In this document: one piece after another, positions 28,325 to 37,964 of the stretch
Layout: every line of letters starts with the position of its first letter
Numbering within the stretch: the stretch's first letter is position 1
Assembly: GCF_002954445.1 (NCBI RefSeq)
Contig: NZ_MQWA01000001.1
Coordinates: forward strand, 1,258,421-1,322,420
Direction: 5' to 3'
DNA length: 64,000 bases
From: Rubritalea profundi
GTDB lineage: Bacteria > Verrucomicrobiota > Verrucomicrobiia > Verrucomicrobiales > Akkermansiaceae
Notes under the pieces: model-generated
What the model was told of the DNA's origin: nothing
Databases searched by the model: none
Seen by the model: the letters and a program-made list of their open reading frames with translations, nothing else
Program-made: the position numbers and the translations under genes

Positions 28325-28362
28325 TCTCTTCCAAACGTTACCCACTTTAACCCAACAAACCT

Positions 28363-29346
28363 ATGCCTACCGATACTGCCGCCTCCCAATGGGAATCCGT
28401 CCAATCCTCCATCGAAACTATCCGTACAGAAACTGCCCGCGTCATCGTCGGCCAAGAAGCAGTCGTCGAGCAAATGCTCGTCTCTGTTCTCTGTAAAGGC
28501 CACTGCCTGATCGTCGGTGTCCCAGGGCTTGCTAAGACCTTGTTAGCCTCGACTATTGGCCACATTCTTGGCCTGAAATTCCAGCGCATCCAGTTCACTC
28601 CCGACCTCATGCCGACCGATATCGTGGGCTCAGAAATACTTCAAACCTCCGACAATGGTGGCCGTAGTTTCGAGTTCAGACCTGGCCCAATTTTTGCCAA
28701 CTTGATTCTAGCCGACGAGATCAACCGAACACCACCAAAGACCCAAGCAGCGCTGTTAGAAGCGATGCAGGAAAAGCAAGTCACAGTCTCAGGACAGACG
28801 CGAAAGCTTGAAGAACCCTTCATCGTCTTCGCAACCCAGAACCCTATCGAACACGAAGGAACTTACCCACTGCCAGAAGCCCAGCTCGATCGCTTTTTCT
28901 ACAACATCCACATCGATTACCCGACAATGGATGAGGAAGCTGAAATCGTAGCACGCACCACTGGCCGCGAGACTCCTGAAGCCCGCCAACTACTCAATGC
29001 TGATTCCGTGCAGAAACTCCAAGCTGCAGTGCTTGAAGTCCCTCTACCAGACTCAGTCGTTCAGGCAATCCTCAAGCTCGTGCATTCCACCCGACCAACC
29101 TCTGAACACGCCACCAAGTTTGTAAAAAACTATATCTCGTATGGTGCCGGCCCACGCGCCTCACAATGTCTCGCAAAGGCGGTGAGAGCTCTTGCCCTGC
29201 TACGCGGTAAGCCATCCGCAACAATCGAAGAAGTCAGAGCTGCTGCCCTCCCTATCCTTCGTCACAGAATCACGCCGAACTACAATGCCACTGGAGAAGG
29301 CATTACTGAGGTTCAGATTATCGAAGAGCTCATCAAAGCAATCTAA
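28363..29346 (+). CDS. MoxR-family AAA+ ATPase
   Basis: MoxR ATPases act as chaperone-like motors that insert metals or remodel partners, typically together with VWA-domain proteins. In this 327-aa protein the Walker A is GVPGLAKT (52-59), the variant with Ala before Lys usual for MoxR. Walker B is LILADEINR (114-122), followed by TQNPIEHEGTYPLPEAQLDRF (sensor and arginine region) and a C-terminal lid. The cytoplasmic location follows from the lack of a leader. DUF58 follows at 15 bases. It is a standard MoxR in length and motif set. Confidence 0.93.
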   Translation: MPTDTAASQWESVQSSIETIRTETARVIVGQEAVVEQMLVSVLCKGHCLIVGVPGLAKTLLASTIGHILGLKFQRIQFTPDLMPTDIVGSEILQTSDNGGRSFEFRPGPIFANLILADEINRTPPKTQAALLEAMQEKQVTVSGQTRKLEEPFIVFATQNPIEHEGTYPLPEAQLDRFFYNIHIDYPTMDEEAEIVARTTGRETPEARQLLNADSVQKLQAAVLEVPLPDSVVQAILKLVHSTRPTSEHATKFVKNYISYGAGPRASQCLAKAVRALALLRGKPSATIEEVRAAALPILRHRITPNYNATGEGITEVQIIEELIKAI

Positions 29347-29361
29347 CAACCATTTTCAAAT

Positions 29362-30243
29362 ATGGCAGACAGCCAACATACCTACCTCAAACCTGAGGAC
29401 ATTCTAAAGCTCCGCAACTACGAGTTCGGAGCTAAGTCGCTGGTCGAAGGCTATCTTGCGGGAAGGCACAAGTCGAACCAACGTGGATCGTCCACAGAGT
29501 TCCACGAGTACCGTCAGTACTGCCCAGGTGACGACATCAGCATGGTCGATTGGCGGGTATTTGCTCGCTCAGATAGACATTACCTCAAGACCTTCGAAGA
29601 GGAAACAAACCTAGAATGCCACGTCTTCGTAGACTCATCAGCATCAATGGGATTCAAAGAAAAATCCAAGCTGAGCAAGCTTGAGTACGCCTCGTTCTTT
29701 GCTGCCTGCCTTTCATGGTTAGTGATTCACAAAGGTGATCGAGTTGGCCTCCAAATCTTTGACAAAGACATCCGTCACCACCTACCAGCAGGCTCCACCC
29801 GGAAGCACCTTCTCAACATCCTCGACCTCTTAGAAAAGAACAAGGCTGGTTCACAAACCTCACTCGCCACTTCGCTGAAACGAGCCGCTCCTCTGCTAAA
29901 GAGAAAAGGAACCATCGTCGTGGTCTCAGACTTTTTTGATTCCCCTGAAGAAATTTTCCGCAGCCTTCATCCTTATCTTCATCGTGGATTCCGCGTCCAG
30001 CTTTGCCACATCCTCGATCCCGCTGAACTCAAGCTAACAGACCGAGGTCTCACGCGATTCGTCGACATGGAAACATCTGAGAACCTCATAGCACACACTA
30101 CTAATCTTCAGAGTGAATGGATTCAGGCGATGGAAACCCATTGCCGCAGCCTGAGACGTCTCGCTGCATCTAAGCAAATCGGCTACACCCTTAGCCCAAC
30201 CACTGAATCCTACCACAAGCTCTTCGACCAGCTCGTCAAATAA
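29362..30243 (+). CDS. DUF58 protein
   Basis: The 293-aa product shows the DUF58 core: EYRQYCPGDDISMVDWRVFARSDRHYLKTFEEE, and then a VWA-like second half with HVFVDSSASMGFKEKSK, a DxSxS metal-adhesion (MIDAS) motif. DUF58 proteins always accompany MoxR and probably serve as its adaptor or VWA-type partner. There is no membrane segment, so it is cytoplasmic. It ends 6 bases before the BatA-like gene, which suggests coupled translation. The family call is secure; the client is unknown. Confidence 0.92.
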   Translation: MADSQHTYLKPEDILKLRNYEFGAKSLVEGYLAGRHKSNQRGSSTEFHEYRQYCPGDDISMVDWRVFARSDRHYLKTFEEETNLECHVFVDSSASMGFKEKSKLSKLEYASFFAACLSWLVIHKGDRVGLQIFDKDIRHHLPAGSTRKHLLNILDLLEKNKAGSQTSLATSLKRAAPLLKRKGTIVVVSDFFDSPEEIFRSLHPYLHRGFRVQLCHILDPAELKLTDRGLTRFVDMETSENLIAHTTNLQSEWIQAMETHCRSLRRLAASKQIGYTLSPTTESYHKLFDQLVK

Positions 30244-30249
30244 GCCCCT

Positions 30250-32265
30250 ATGTCGTTCATCACTACCTACCCCGCGCTTCTTTGGATTCTGGCACTCGTC
30301 ACGGTCCCAATACTGGTGCACTTGTTTGCCCGCAGTCGGCCACCTTCCTATGCATTCTCCGACACAGCATTCCTCAAAATCTTACTGAAGAAAACGGCGC
30401 GCCTTCGCAAGCCGCAAGATTGGCTGACACTTTTGTTAAGAACACTAGCGTGCTTGGCTCTGCTGCTTGCCATTTTACATCCATTGCTGGTTGCTAGAGA
30501 TCCAAACGTAGTCGCCGGCGCCCAGAATAACATCATTCTAGTCATTGACCAATCAGCCTCCATGTCCGCTAGAGATGGAGCAACCACTCGCTTTGATAAG
30601 GCTATCTCTGAAGCCAGCAAGCTCCTCAATGACCTCAAGCCTGATAAGGCAAATATCATCTGGGCCAGAGCCTCAGCCAAATCTGAATACCCCGAGCCCG
30701 CTCCCAACCTCCAATTCCTACACGAAGCTCTGCAAAATGCCGAATCCGTCAACGAGACCTCTGCCGGCCCGAGCGCTCTCAGCATCGCTATCGGCCAATT
30801 ACAGAAAACTCAAGGATCTCGAGAGATTTTTTTGATTTCTGATTTTCAGAAGAATAGTTGGAATGGTGCTCAAACCGCACTGCCAGACTCAATCAAGTTG
30901 ACCAAAATCAAGGTAGCGTCACAGACTCCTAACAACGTAGCTGTCACAGAACTATCCTGCTCACCTAGCTCGCCCATCATTGGCCAAGACACTCTCATCC
31001 GCGCCAAGCTGTCCAACTTTTCAGATCAAAATCAACACCTTAGTTCCTACCTAAATATAGCCGGGAGCAGACAATCTAAGTCCATCGACATCCCAGCTCA
31101 TGGCCAAGTCGAAGTCCTCTTCACTGCTAGTTTTTCCAAAAGCGGCCAACTCCCGATCACGGTCAGCATCGACGAAGACACCTATCCCGCGGATGATTCT
31201 AGACACCTCATTCTCGACATTGACAGCGGACTCCAGATCACCTCGCTCGAAAGGAATCCTAGCGCCAGCTCTGAAACTCTCGACCGAGTCGCCTCCGCGC
31301 TCCCGTGGTTGAAGCATTCTTCCGTAAAAAACATCAGTAAGATTGGACCAGCAGATATTCTCTTCATTCATGATTGGGATGGATCTAACATCAAACAACT
31401 TGAACAAATCTCACAGAACACAACATTGATAGTCGACCCCTCTATCAGCTGTGGCAACGCGGCTATCGAAGAGTTATTTAGTCTTAAATCCCCATCCTCA
31501 GTCATCAACCGCAGTTCAAACTCTGATGGATGGGAGGCCACCATCTCTGACCCCTCTTCCCCCGTATTCCAGCTCTTCGCCTCTGGTGAATATGGCAACC
31601 CCGCGGCTGGCGTCTTTCACAAACGAATGGATCTCCCCATCTCATGGAGTAATGCTGAGCATATCACCTCGTTTATCTCATACACCGATAACACCCCGGC
31701 TATCCTGAGCTCCAACACAGCGACACCTAGGCTTCTCTGGAACCTTCCGATCTCACCTACCGATTCTAGCTGGGCCCTGCAGGAACCCTTTCTCCCATTC
31801 ATCGCGGAACTACTGCTCCATATCCGACCTGACTCAAAGTTAAATGAACAAGAATTCCTGAGTGGTTCACCACTCTTTTGGTCATTGCCGGATGAGATTG
31901 ATGCCAGCTCAGTCACCCTCCAAAAAGACGCGGACGCGCCCTCTCCTACCCAAGTAAACCGCGACGATCTCAGCACCGTACTCCTCAGCGAAGAGCCCGC
32001 TGCCCCAGGGATTTTCTCATGGAAAATTGGCAACCATGTCAGCCACCTCAACTATGTTAACTTTCCCTCGCCTGAGTCTGATTTACAAACGCTCACTCCC
32101 GACTCTCTAACTTTTGGCCAGACACTAGCGAGTGAGGATGTTCTCAGAAATGACGCCCTGTCCCAAGGTGTTCCATTGTGGCCGTATTTCCTAGCGGCCG
32201 GCATCCTTTTACTTTTTGCCGAGTCATTCGCATCGACTCCTCAAAAAATCACAATAGCGGACTAA
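30250..32265 (+). CDS. BatA-like VWA membrane protein
   Basis: The N-terminal BatA-type region has two membrane segments (about 5-22 and 56-80) with LLWILALVTVPILVHLFARSRP between start and loop. The VWA domain follows with IILVIDQSASMSARDG, a DxSxS MIDAS motif. The long periplasmic part ends with a third membrane helix near the C-terminus (PLWPYFLAAGILLLFAESF). At 671 aa it is longer than classic BatA, as usual for the planctomycete-verrucomicrobial versions. It is presumably anchored in the inner membrane next to the MoxR/DUF58 pair. Spacing on both sides is under 20 bases. Confidence 0.85.
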   Translation: MSFITTYPALLWILALVTVPILVHLFARSRPPSYAFSDTAFLKILLKKTARLRKPQDWLTLLLRTLACLALLLAILHPLLVARDPNVVAGAQNNIILVIDQSASMSARDGATTRFDKAISEASKLLNDLKPDKANIIWARASAKSEYPEPAPNLQFLHEALQNAESVNETSAGPSALSIAIGQLQKTQGSREIFLISDFQKNSWNGAQTALPDSIKLTKIKVASQTPNNVAVTELSCSPSSPIIGQDTLIRAKLSNFSDQNQHLSSYLNIAGSRQSKSIDIPAHGQVEVLFTASFSKSGQLPITVSIDEDTYPADDSRHLILDIDSGLQITSLERNPSASSETLDRVASALPWLKHSSVKNISKIGPADILFIHDWDGSNIKQLEQISQNTTLIVDPSISCGNAAIEELFSLKSPSSVINRSSNSDGWEATISDPSSPVFQLFASGEYGNPAAGVFHKRMDLPISWSNAEHITSFISYTDNTPAILSSNTATPRLLWNLPISPTDSSWALQEPFLPFIAELLLHIRPDSKLNEQEFLSGSPLFWSLPDEIDASSVTLQKDADAPSPTQVNRDDLSTVLLSEEPAAPGIFSWKIGNHVSHLNYVNFPSPESDLQTLTPDSLTFGQTLASEDVLRNDALSQGVPLWPYFLAAGILLLFAESFASTPQKITIAD

Positions 32266-32284
32266 CCAAACCCATTATTCTCCA

Positions 32285-34478
32285 TTGAATCCCGTACTTT
32301 CAACCCAAGCCCTGATACCAATTCTGATCCTCATTCTAGGATTAGGTCTTTTCTTGTCTTGGCGTTCCACCCAGCACGCAGGAAAACGTATTCGCATCCT
32401 GTTAGTTACTCTTCGTTGCCTCGTGTTAGCGAGTATTTGCATCCTCTTTTTTAACCCCGGAAAGTGGGTTTCACCTGAGGATTCAACCACCAAGGTTTGG
32501 CCCATACTCATAGACAACTCACTTTCTATGGCTGTCGATGACGGCCAGTCCACCCGACTGGAATCCGCCCTCGCCATTCACAAAAAACTCTCCGATTCCG
32601 CCGACAAAATTGGAGCTAAAGTGCAGACATTTAGTTTTGGAGACAACCTATCTAGTCCGTCTTCAGCCTCAACCATCCGCCCCAACGCGCTTGCTAGTAA
32701 TTTGCTTCAATCCGGCGAAGAACTATTCAGTTCACTCCAAGCCTCTGGCCAAACGCCCGCAGGAGTCATTATCCTCTCTGACGGAAGACAAACCCAACAA
32801 CCCTCAGGATCTAACTTTCTACTCCATTCCAAGGCCCACAACGCTCCTGTCCACACCATTGCCATTGGAAAAAAAAATTGACCCTGTCGATCTAGAAATA
32901 TCTTCCACTAAACGCACAGTCACAGGATTTATTGGCCAAGATATTCATATCAAAGCCACCATTCGCAACCTCCAAATTGCCGATCAAGAAATTGAGATCG
33001 AGCTGCTAGACTCCGAAGAAAAGCTGCTCAGCAAGGCCTCAATTTCTCTCGTTAAGGGAGAAAAAACCTCTCACACATTCACGATCAAAGCCCCGGAGTT
33101 GTCCACTACTGTCCACCTCCGCATCCCCATTCTAGAAGGTGAACAACGCGACAATAACAACCAATGTGCGGTCTACCTACGCGTGCTCACGACCAAAACC
33201 CGAGTCTTCATAGCGGAAGGTGCTCCCTACTGGGACTCCAAATTTTTAGCCCAGCACTTGCGGCTGCAACCACACATCGATGTTCAGTCAGTCCATCGCC
33301 TCAATGATTCGCGCTTCTTTAGAATCGACTCAAAAAAGAGCTACCACACGGATTCTGCTGAAAATATTTTCCCTGACTCAGCTGAAGAATTAGCCAAATT
33401 TGACCTGATCATATTCGGAAAAAATGCTGAGTACTTTCTTACGAACAAGCGCATTGAGCTGCTCAAGTCGTTTGTCAGAGACCAAGGTGGGGCCATCCTC
33501 TTTTCACGAGGGAAATCATACTCAGGGAAACTCCCCGAACTAGCAGATCTAGAACCTGTGACATGGACGGTTGGCCAACTCTCACAATTTTCACTCACCC
33601 CAACACCCGACGGAAAGGCTTCTGGTCTATTTGGTCAAGCACTCCCAAACCCAAGCTCCACCGTGTGGAAGTCGCTTCCTAAGCTAAAGGATGCCCATCA
33701 GATTGAGTCAGTCAAACCCTTCACTCGGGTATTGGCGCGAGGAGCAATCGATGGTCATCAGAGCACTTTCCCACTGCTCGCAGTTCGGCGCTATGGCCAA
33801 GGAGTGACTGGAATAGTCAATGCTGATGGACTCTGGAAATGGGACTTCTATCCGGAAGCGCGTGAGTTAGGTAATATGTATAGTGAATTCTGGTCCCAAC
33901 TCCTCCAATGGATGGTCGCCTATTCAGAATTCTTACCGGGCTACCAATATTCGTTACGTTCTTCCGCCACCACACTCACCCATGGCAACAACATCACTCT
34001 CACTGCTCGCTACCGTGGCAGCGACTCACCAGAGCCACCAGTCTTAAGCATCCGATTCGGCTCCTCTCCCCCCCAGACCCTCACTCCCGCTAGAGTTCCG
34101 TCAGATGACCCCATCCCCACATGGAAGGCATCCTTCACTCCGGAAACCCCAGGAAACTACGAGATCACTCTCATCACTCCAGACAAGTCACCGCAACCGA
34201 CGGCCTTGCTCCAGGCTATTGCTCCGCCAAAAGAAAGTGACAATTTCAACCCAGATCCGACTTTCCTCAGCGAAATTGCAGCTGCAACAAAGGGCCAAAG
34301 TCTCACCGCTGAGACATTTGAAAGTTATTTTGATTCCGCATTTTCTGAGATTCAGACCACTACTAAAAAAGCAAACGCCACTTGGAAACCGACATGGTCG
34401 CACTGGATCACCGCTTTTGTTTTGGTTCTTATACTCGGTTCAGAATGGTTCATCCGCAGAAGATCTGGCCTTTCATAA
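32285..34478 (+). CDS. VWA / glutamine-amidotransferase-like membrane protein, one frameshift
   Basis: It starts at TTG 32285 with a membrane segment (LIPILILILGLGLFLSW) and a second one (CLVLASICILFF). A VWA-like domain with ILIDNSLSMAVDDG (DxSxS) follows. The frame breaks at a run of nine A (32869-32877). With eight A it continues IAIGKKIDPVDLEISSTKR and runs to a C-terminal helix at 34478, giving 730 aa. The middle contains a GATase1-like fold segment (RVFIAEGAPYWDSKFLAQHL...FDLIIFGKNAEYFL). This architecture is common for the second VWA protein of such operons. It may be intact in the real genome. Confidence 0.75.
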
Positions 34479-34495
34479 ATTTCTAACACCCTAAC

Positions 34496-37270
34496 ATGTC
34501 AAAATTTCAAACATCCTATAACCGATTCAAGCACACCTGGAGCATTGGTCTCGTCTGCCGAGCACTGTTCTATCTATGCTCTGCCATGGTGCTACTCACC
34601 TTGCTGATAGGTGTCGCAGACTTTCTTTTTGCTTTCAGCCAAAAGACACGAACTGTTGTCTATTACACATTGGTCGTGAGTTCTATCATCGGCCTAGCCG
34701 TTACCTTGATTCGGTCTATTTTATTAAACAACTCAGAAGTCACAGCTCTAGCAGACAAACAGACCAACTCGACAACTCGGGCGGTGAGTGTTGCTTATGA
34801 CCTACAAAACCAACAATCCCCCACCGAGTTACATGCCTACCTTAAAGATAAAGCCCTGGCACAAGCGCACACCGAGCTTCAAGACATGTCATGGAAGTCG
34901 AGATTCCCATGGAAAGCTCTCATCACCTCCATCGTCTGTATTGTCATGACAGCTGGGATTCTAGGAAGTTTTAGCTACTTACAACCTGCTGCCTACACTA
35001 CAATAAAAGGCCGGGTGCTCACGCCTGCTAAAGATATAGCCCCATTCACCAATCTCAAATTTTCGCTAAAGAAAGAGAATGCCATCACCCTCTACGGTGG
35101 TGAGAACTCCATCACTGCTATCATCACTGGTGACGACATCGAAGACTCAGTCTATTGCCTGATTAAGAATCCGACCACTGGAGAAATCGAAAAAACCGAA
35201 ACCTTCCAAAAATCGGATAAAGAATTCACCAAGAAGTTCAGCAAGATAGTTGAAGACCTTGAAATCGCATTTTCCTGCGGCAAAGCGCGCAGTCAGTGGC
35301 TGCCTATCAATGTAATGCTGCAGCCCAAGTTTGGAGCGGTTCAGCTCACCATCACTCCCCCTCCTTACACCAAGAAGCCGCAACGCAGCATCCCACTCGA
35401 CGGCAATGCTCTGAGTATTCTAGAAGGCTCCTCAGTCGTTTTAGATGTCACCTCTAACCGCCCACTCTCAGGAGGCTTGATCACCCTTAGCCCATTCAAT
35501 GACATCGATACTCCTACCGAGCTTCCTGCTGCATCATCCAGCGGAAAAACGACTCAGTTCCAGTGGACCGCCCACCGCAGCGTATCCGTTAGTTGCTCGA
35601 TTACCGACGTGAGAGGCACCCACGGATCGTCACCACTAACATTCAACATCCAGATCATCCAAGATGAAGCACCGGCTCCAGAACTCACCAGCCCATCTGC
35701 CACCGTCCTGGCCACTCCTGACTCAATTATCCCATTGCAATGTGAAGTCACCGATGACCACGGACTCAAGGATGTAAGCTTAGTCCGTTCTTTGGTAGGC
35801 TTCCGCGACCGCAGTCAAGTCGTCGCCGCCAACCTCAGCATTACCGACCACTCCTTTACAGAAAAAATAGATCTCGGAGCTCTAGGCGTACTACCAAAGC
35901 AAGATCTAGAATTCTATTTAGAAGCCACTGACCTCAACCCCTCACTACTAGGCTCCGGCACATCTAACGTGGTCAGAGTCCACATTATATCAGTCGAAGA
36001 ATACGCTGAGAGAATCCGCATAAAAACCACTCTCAAAGCCTTCAGCGAACGCTTTAAATTGCTCGCTGAACTTATCGAAAATGCTCGGAACTCGCTCGTG
36101 GAGTTAGAGACCGCCAATAAGGCTAATGAAGAGAAAAATTTCAACGCCACACTAGAATCGTCAAGAAAATGGCACGAGCAATCCAAAGATTTAGCCTACC
36201 AACTCGCCAGAGACTTCCATGCGTATTCCATGGAAAAAGAACTAGGTGACGTAGCCGCAGCCAGCTCAGATGTGCTCAATGAAAACTTTCTAGAACTTCA
36301 AGAAATCACTTTCAGCAACCCTGTAGAGCTCAATTCCAAGAGCATCGAAAAAATGCTGGAACGCCTCGGCGGAGTGAGAGAACGCGCTAAGAAACTCAAA
36401 AAAGAAGCCGGCCAAGTCAACAACATCGGTGAGGCTATCAAACTTGCCGTCCGCTATAGAGAAATCTACAGCAACCAAAGATCGGTCACGATGCGCTTCA
36501 CCACCATCGCCAAAGAAATCCACAAAGGGATTATTAGAAATGCCAGACAACTCCCAAACTTAGCCAAAGTTCAGTTGAAAAACCGAGATGCTTTGCTCAG
36601 GCTACTCGTCGACATTCGCGCTGTCAGCGAGTCATTGCCGGATGAATTTAGTGATCTAAAAATTGCTCTCGCTGAATTTGCCGAGAAAGCTGACGAACTC
36701 AACATCGTGGAACCAATGCAAGCCGCTTCAGACGCTGCGAAGTTAGGCAACGCGGATGAGGCCACCTCTCAATCCCAATTCACCCTCAACTTGCTAGAGC
36801 AACTACTACAACTCAAAGAACCGAATACAGAAGACGGAAATGCATTTTCTCAGATGTGCCAAGGGAAACTCCAAAGGTCAAAATTCCCAGTCCCAGACAA
36901 AGTAGATGACACACTCAAAGCTATCTTGAAAGCCATGCTCGCTAAGGTCGAAAAGAAAGACCAAGAACAGAACAAAGGCCAAGGAGACGGCGATGGCCCA
37001 CCTGGAGACGGCGGTGAGGGAGGTGGTGGACAAGGTGGTAGATCTACAGCAAACCTTCCGATGTTCGGCCCATCTCGCCTAGACTTCAACAGTGCTGGAT
37101 CTCAAGGTAGCAATGGCTTAGCCAAGAAGCAACGCTCACATGGCAAACAACAACTAGAACAAAGCCAGCTGCGTAGCTCGAAAAAAGAAGACACTCTCCC
37201 ATCAAAACTTCAGCTCTATCGAATTCCCGAAAAATACAAAGACTCAGTCAAAAAATTTCAATCTAACTAA
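34496..37270 (+). CDS. DUF4175-like membrane protein with coiled-coil and Gly-rich tail
   Basis: The 924 aa contain three membrane segments in the first 170 residues (LFYLCSAMVLLTLLIGV, VVYYTLVVSSIIGLAVTLI, ALITSIVCIVMTAGILGSF), then Ig-like or beta-rich repeats (about 190-500). A helical region (about 500-800) rich in Leu/Glu/Lys follows, with likely coiled coils. A Gly-rich linker (GDGDGPPGDGGEGGGGQGG) precedes a basic C-terminus. This matches the DUF4175-type proteins found beside MoxR/VWA genes in these phyla. It likely spans the periplasm. The name is tentative but the architecture is clear. Confidence 0.65.
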   Translation: MSKFQTSYNRFKHTWSIGLVCRALFYLCSAMVLLTLLIGVADFLFAFSQKTRTVVYYTLVVSSIIGLAVTLIRSILLNNSEVTALADKQTNSTTRAVSVAYDLQNQQSPTELHAYLKDKALAQAHTELQDMSWKSRFPWKALITSIVCIVMTAGILGSFSYLQPAAYTTIKGRVLTPAKDIAPFTNLKFSLKKENAITLYGGENSITAIITGDDIEDSVYCLIKNPTTGEIEKTETFQKSDKEFTKKFSKIVEDLEIAFSCGKARSQWLPINVMLQPKFGAVQLTITPPPYTKKPQRSIPLDGNALSILEGSSVVLDVTSNRPLSGGLITLSPFNDIDTPTELPAASSSGKTTQFQWTAHRSVSVSCSITDVRGTHGSSPLTFNIQIIQDEAPAPELTSPSATVLATPDSIIPLQCEVTDDHGLKDVSLVRSLVGFRDRSQVVAANLSITDHSFTEKIDLGALGVLPKQDLEFYLEATDLNPSLLGSGTSNVVRVHIISVEEYAERIRIKTTLKAFSERFKLLAELIENARNSLVELETANKANEEKNFNATLESSRKWHEQSKDLAYQLARDFHAYSMEKELGDVAAASSDVLNENFLELQEITFSNPVELNSKSIEKMLERLGGVRERAKKLKKEAGQVNNIGEAIKLAVRYREIYSNQRSVTMRFTTIAKEIHKGIIRNARQLPNLAKVQLKNRDALLRLLVDIRAVSESLPDEFSDLKIALAEFAEKADELNIVEPMQAASDAAKLGNADEATSQSQFTLNLLEQLLQLKEPNTEDGNAFSQMCQGKLQRSKFPVPDKVDDTLKAILKAMLAKVEKKDQEQNKGQGDGDGPPGDGGEGGGGQGGRSTANLPMFGPSRLDFNSAGSQGSNGLAKKQRSHGKQQLEQSQLRSSKKEDTLPSKLQLYRIPEKYKDSVKKFQSN

Positions 37271-37278
37271 CAATCCCC

Positions 37279-37923
37279 ATGAAAACAAAACTACCAAGCT
37301 ACCTCTGCGCAATATTCCTTTGCAGCATAGCAGTCGCCAAAGAAGGAGCCGTCCAGTGCGGCAACCTCATCTATGCTGGCACCAAAACATCACGTTGTTT
37401 CAGCGATGAGTTTCTAACCACTGTTCAGCAAAAAACCAGCATCTCTACGGAAAGAAGATTCAAACAAGTAAAACTCTCCTCTGATGAACTCTTCAAATTC
37501 CCCTTTGTCATCATGACGGGTGAACAAGACTATTCGCTGACTAAAGACGAACGTGAAAACCTCAAAAAGTATCTCGAAAATGGAGGGTTCTTACTCGCCT
37601 CCCCAGGTTGCTCTAACACCGCCTGGGCTACAGCATTTGAACGTGAAATTAAGCGGATTTTTGGCAAGAGCGCACTCAAAGAAATTGGCTTCGATCACGC
37701 ACTCTTCAAGACAGTTTTTAACGTAAAAGAAATGGGACTCAGTCACGGCGGATCAGCAACTCTCAAAGGCGTCACACACAATGGAAAGCTCGTCGTCGTC
37801 TACTCATCAGATGGACTCAATGACACCTCCAACACTGAAGGTTGTTGTTGTTGCGGCGGTAACGAAATAAATAACTCGGTCCGAGTCAACGCAAACATCC
37901 TCGCCTACGCGATCCTTCACTAA
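37279..37923 (+). CDS. DUF4159 protein with a four-cysteine motif
   Basis: A signal peptide (MKTKLPSYLCAIFLCSIAVA) leads into a DUF4159 domain: CGNLIYAGTKTSRCF, FPFVIMTGEQDYSLTKDERENLKKYLENGG and FLLASPGC. The fold is GATase1/Rossmann-like and serves an unknown role. Unusually, the C-terminal part has four consecutive cysteines followed by two glycines (TEGCCCCGGNEINNSVRVN, about 191-209). These could bind metal or form disulfides. The next gene carries a thioredoxin-like CxxC and a CcdA/DsbD-like membrane domain, which hints at redox coupling (inference). Spacing is 8 bases to the previous gene and 41 to the next. Confidence 0.82.
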   Translation: MKTKLPSYLCAIFLCSIAVAKEGAVQCGNLIYAGTKTSRCFSDEFLTTVQQKTSISTERRFKQVKLSSDELFKFPFVIMTGEQDYSLTKDERENLKKYLENGGFLLASPGCSNTAWATAFEREIKRIFGKSALKEIGFDHALFKTVFNVKEMGLSHGGSATLKGVTHNGKLVVVYSSDGLNDTSNTEGCCCCGGNEINNSVRVNANILAYAILH

Positions 37924-37964
37924 GTATATATCTTAGATCTAACACCTACTTCGTTTCTTAATAG

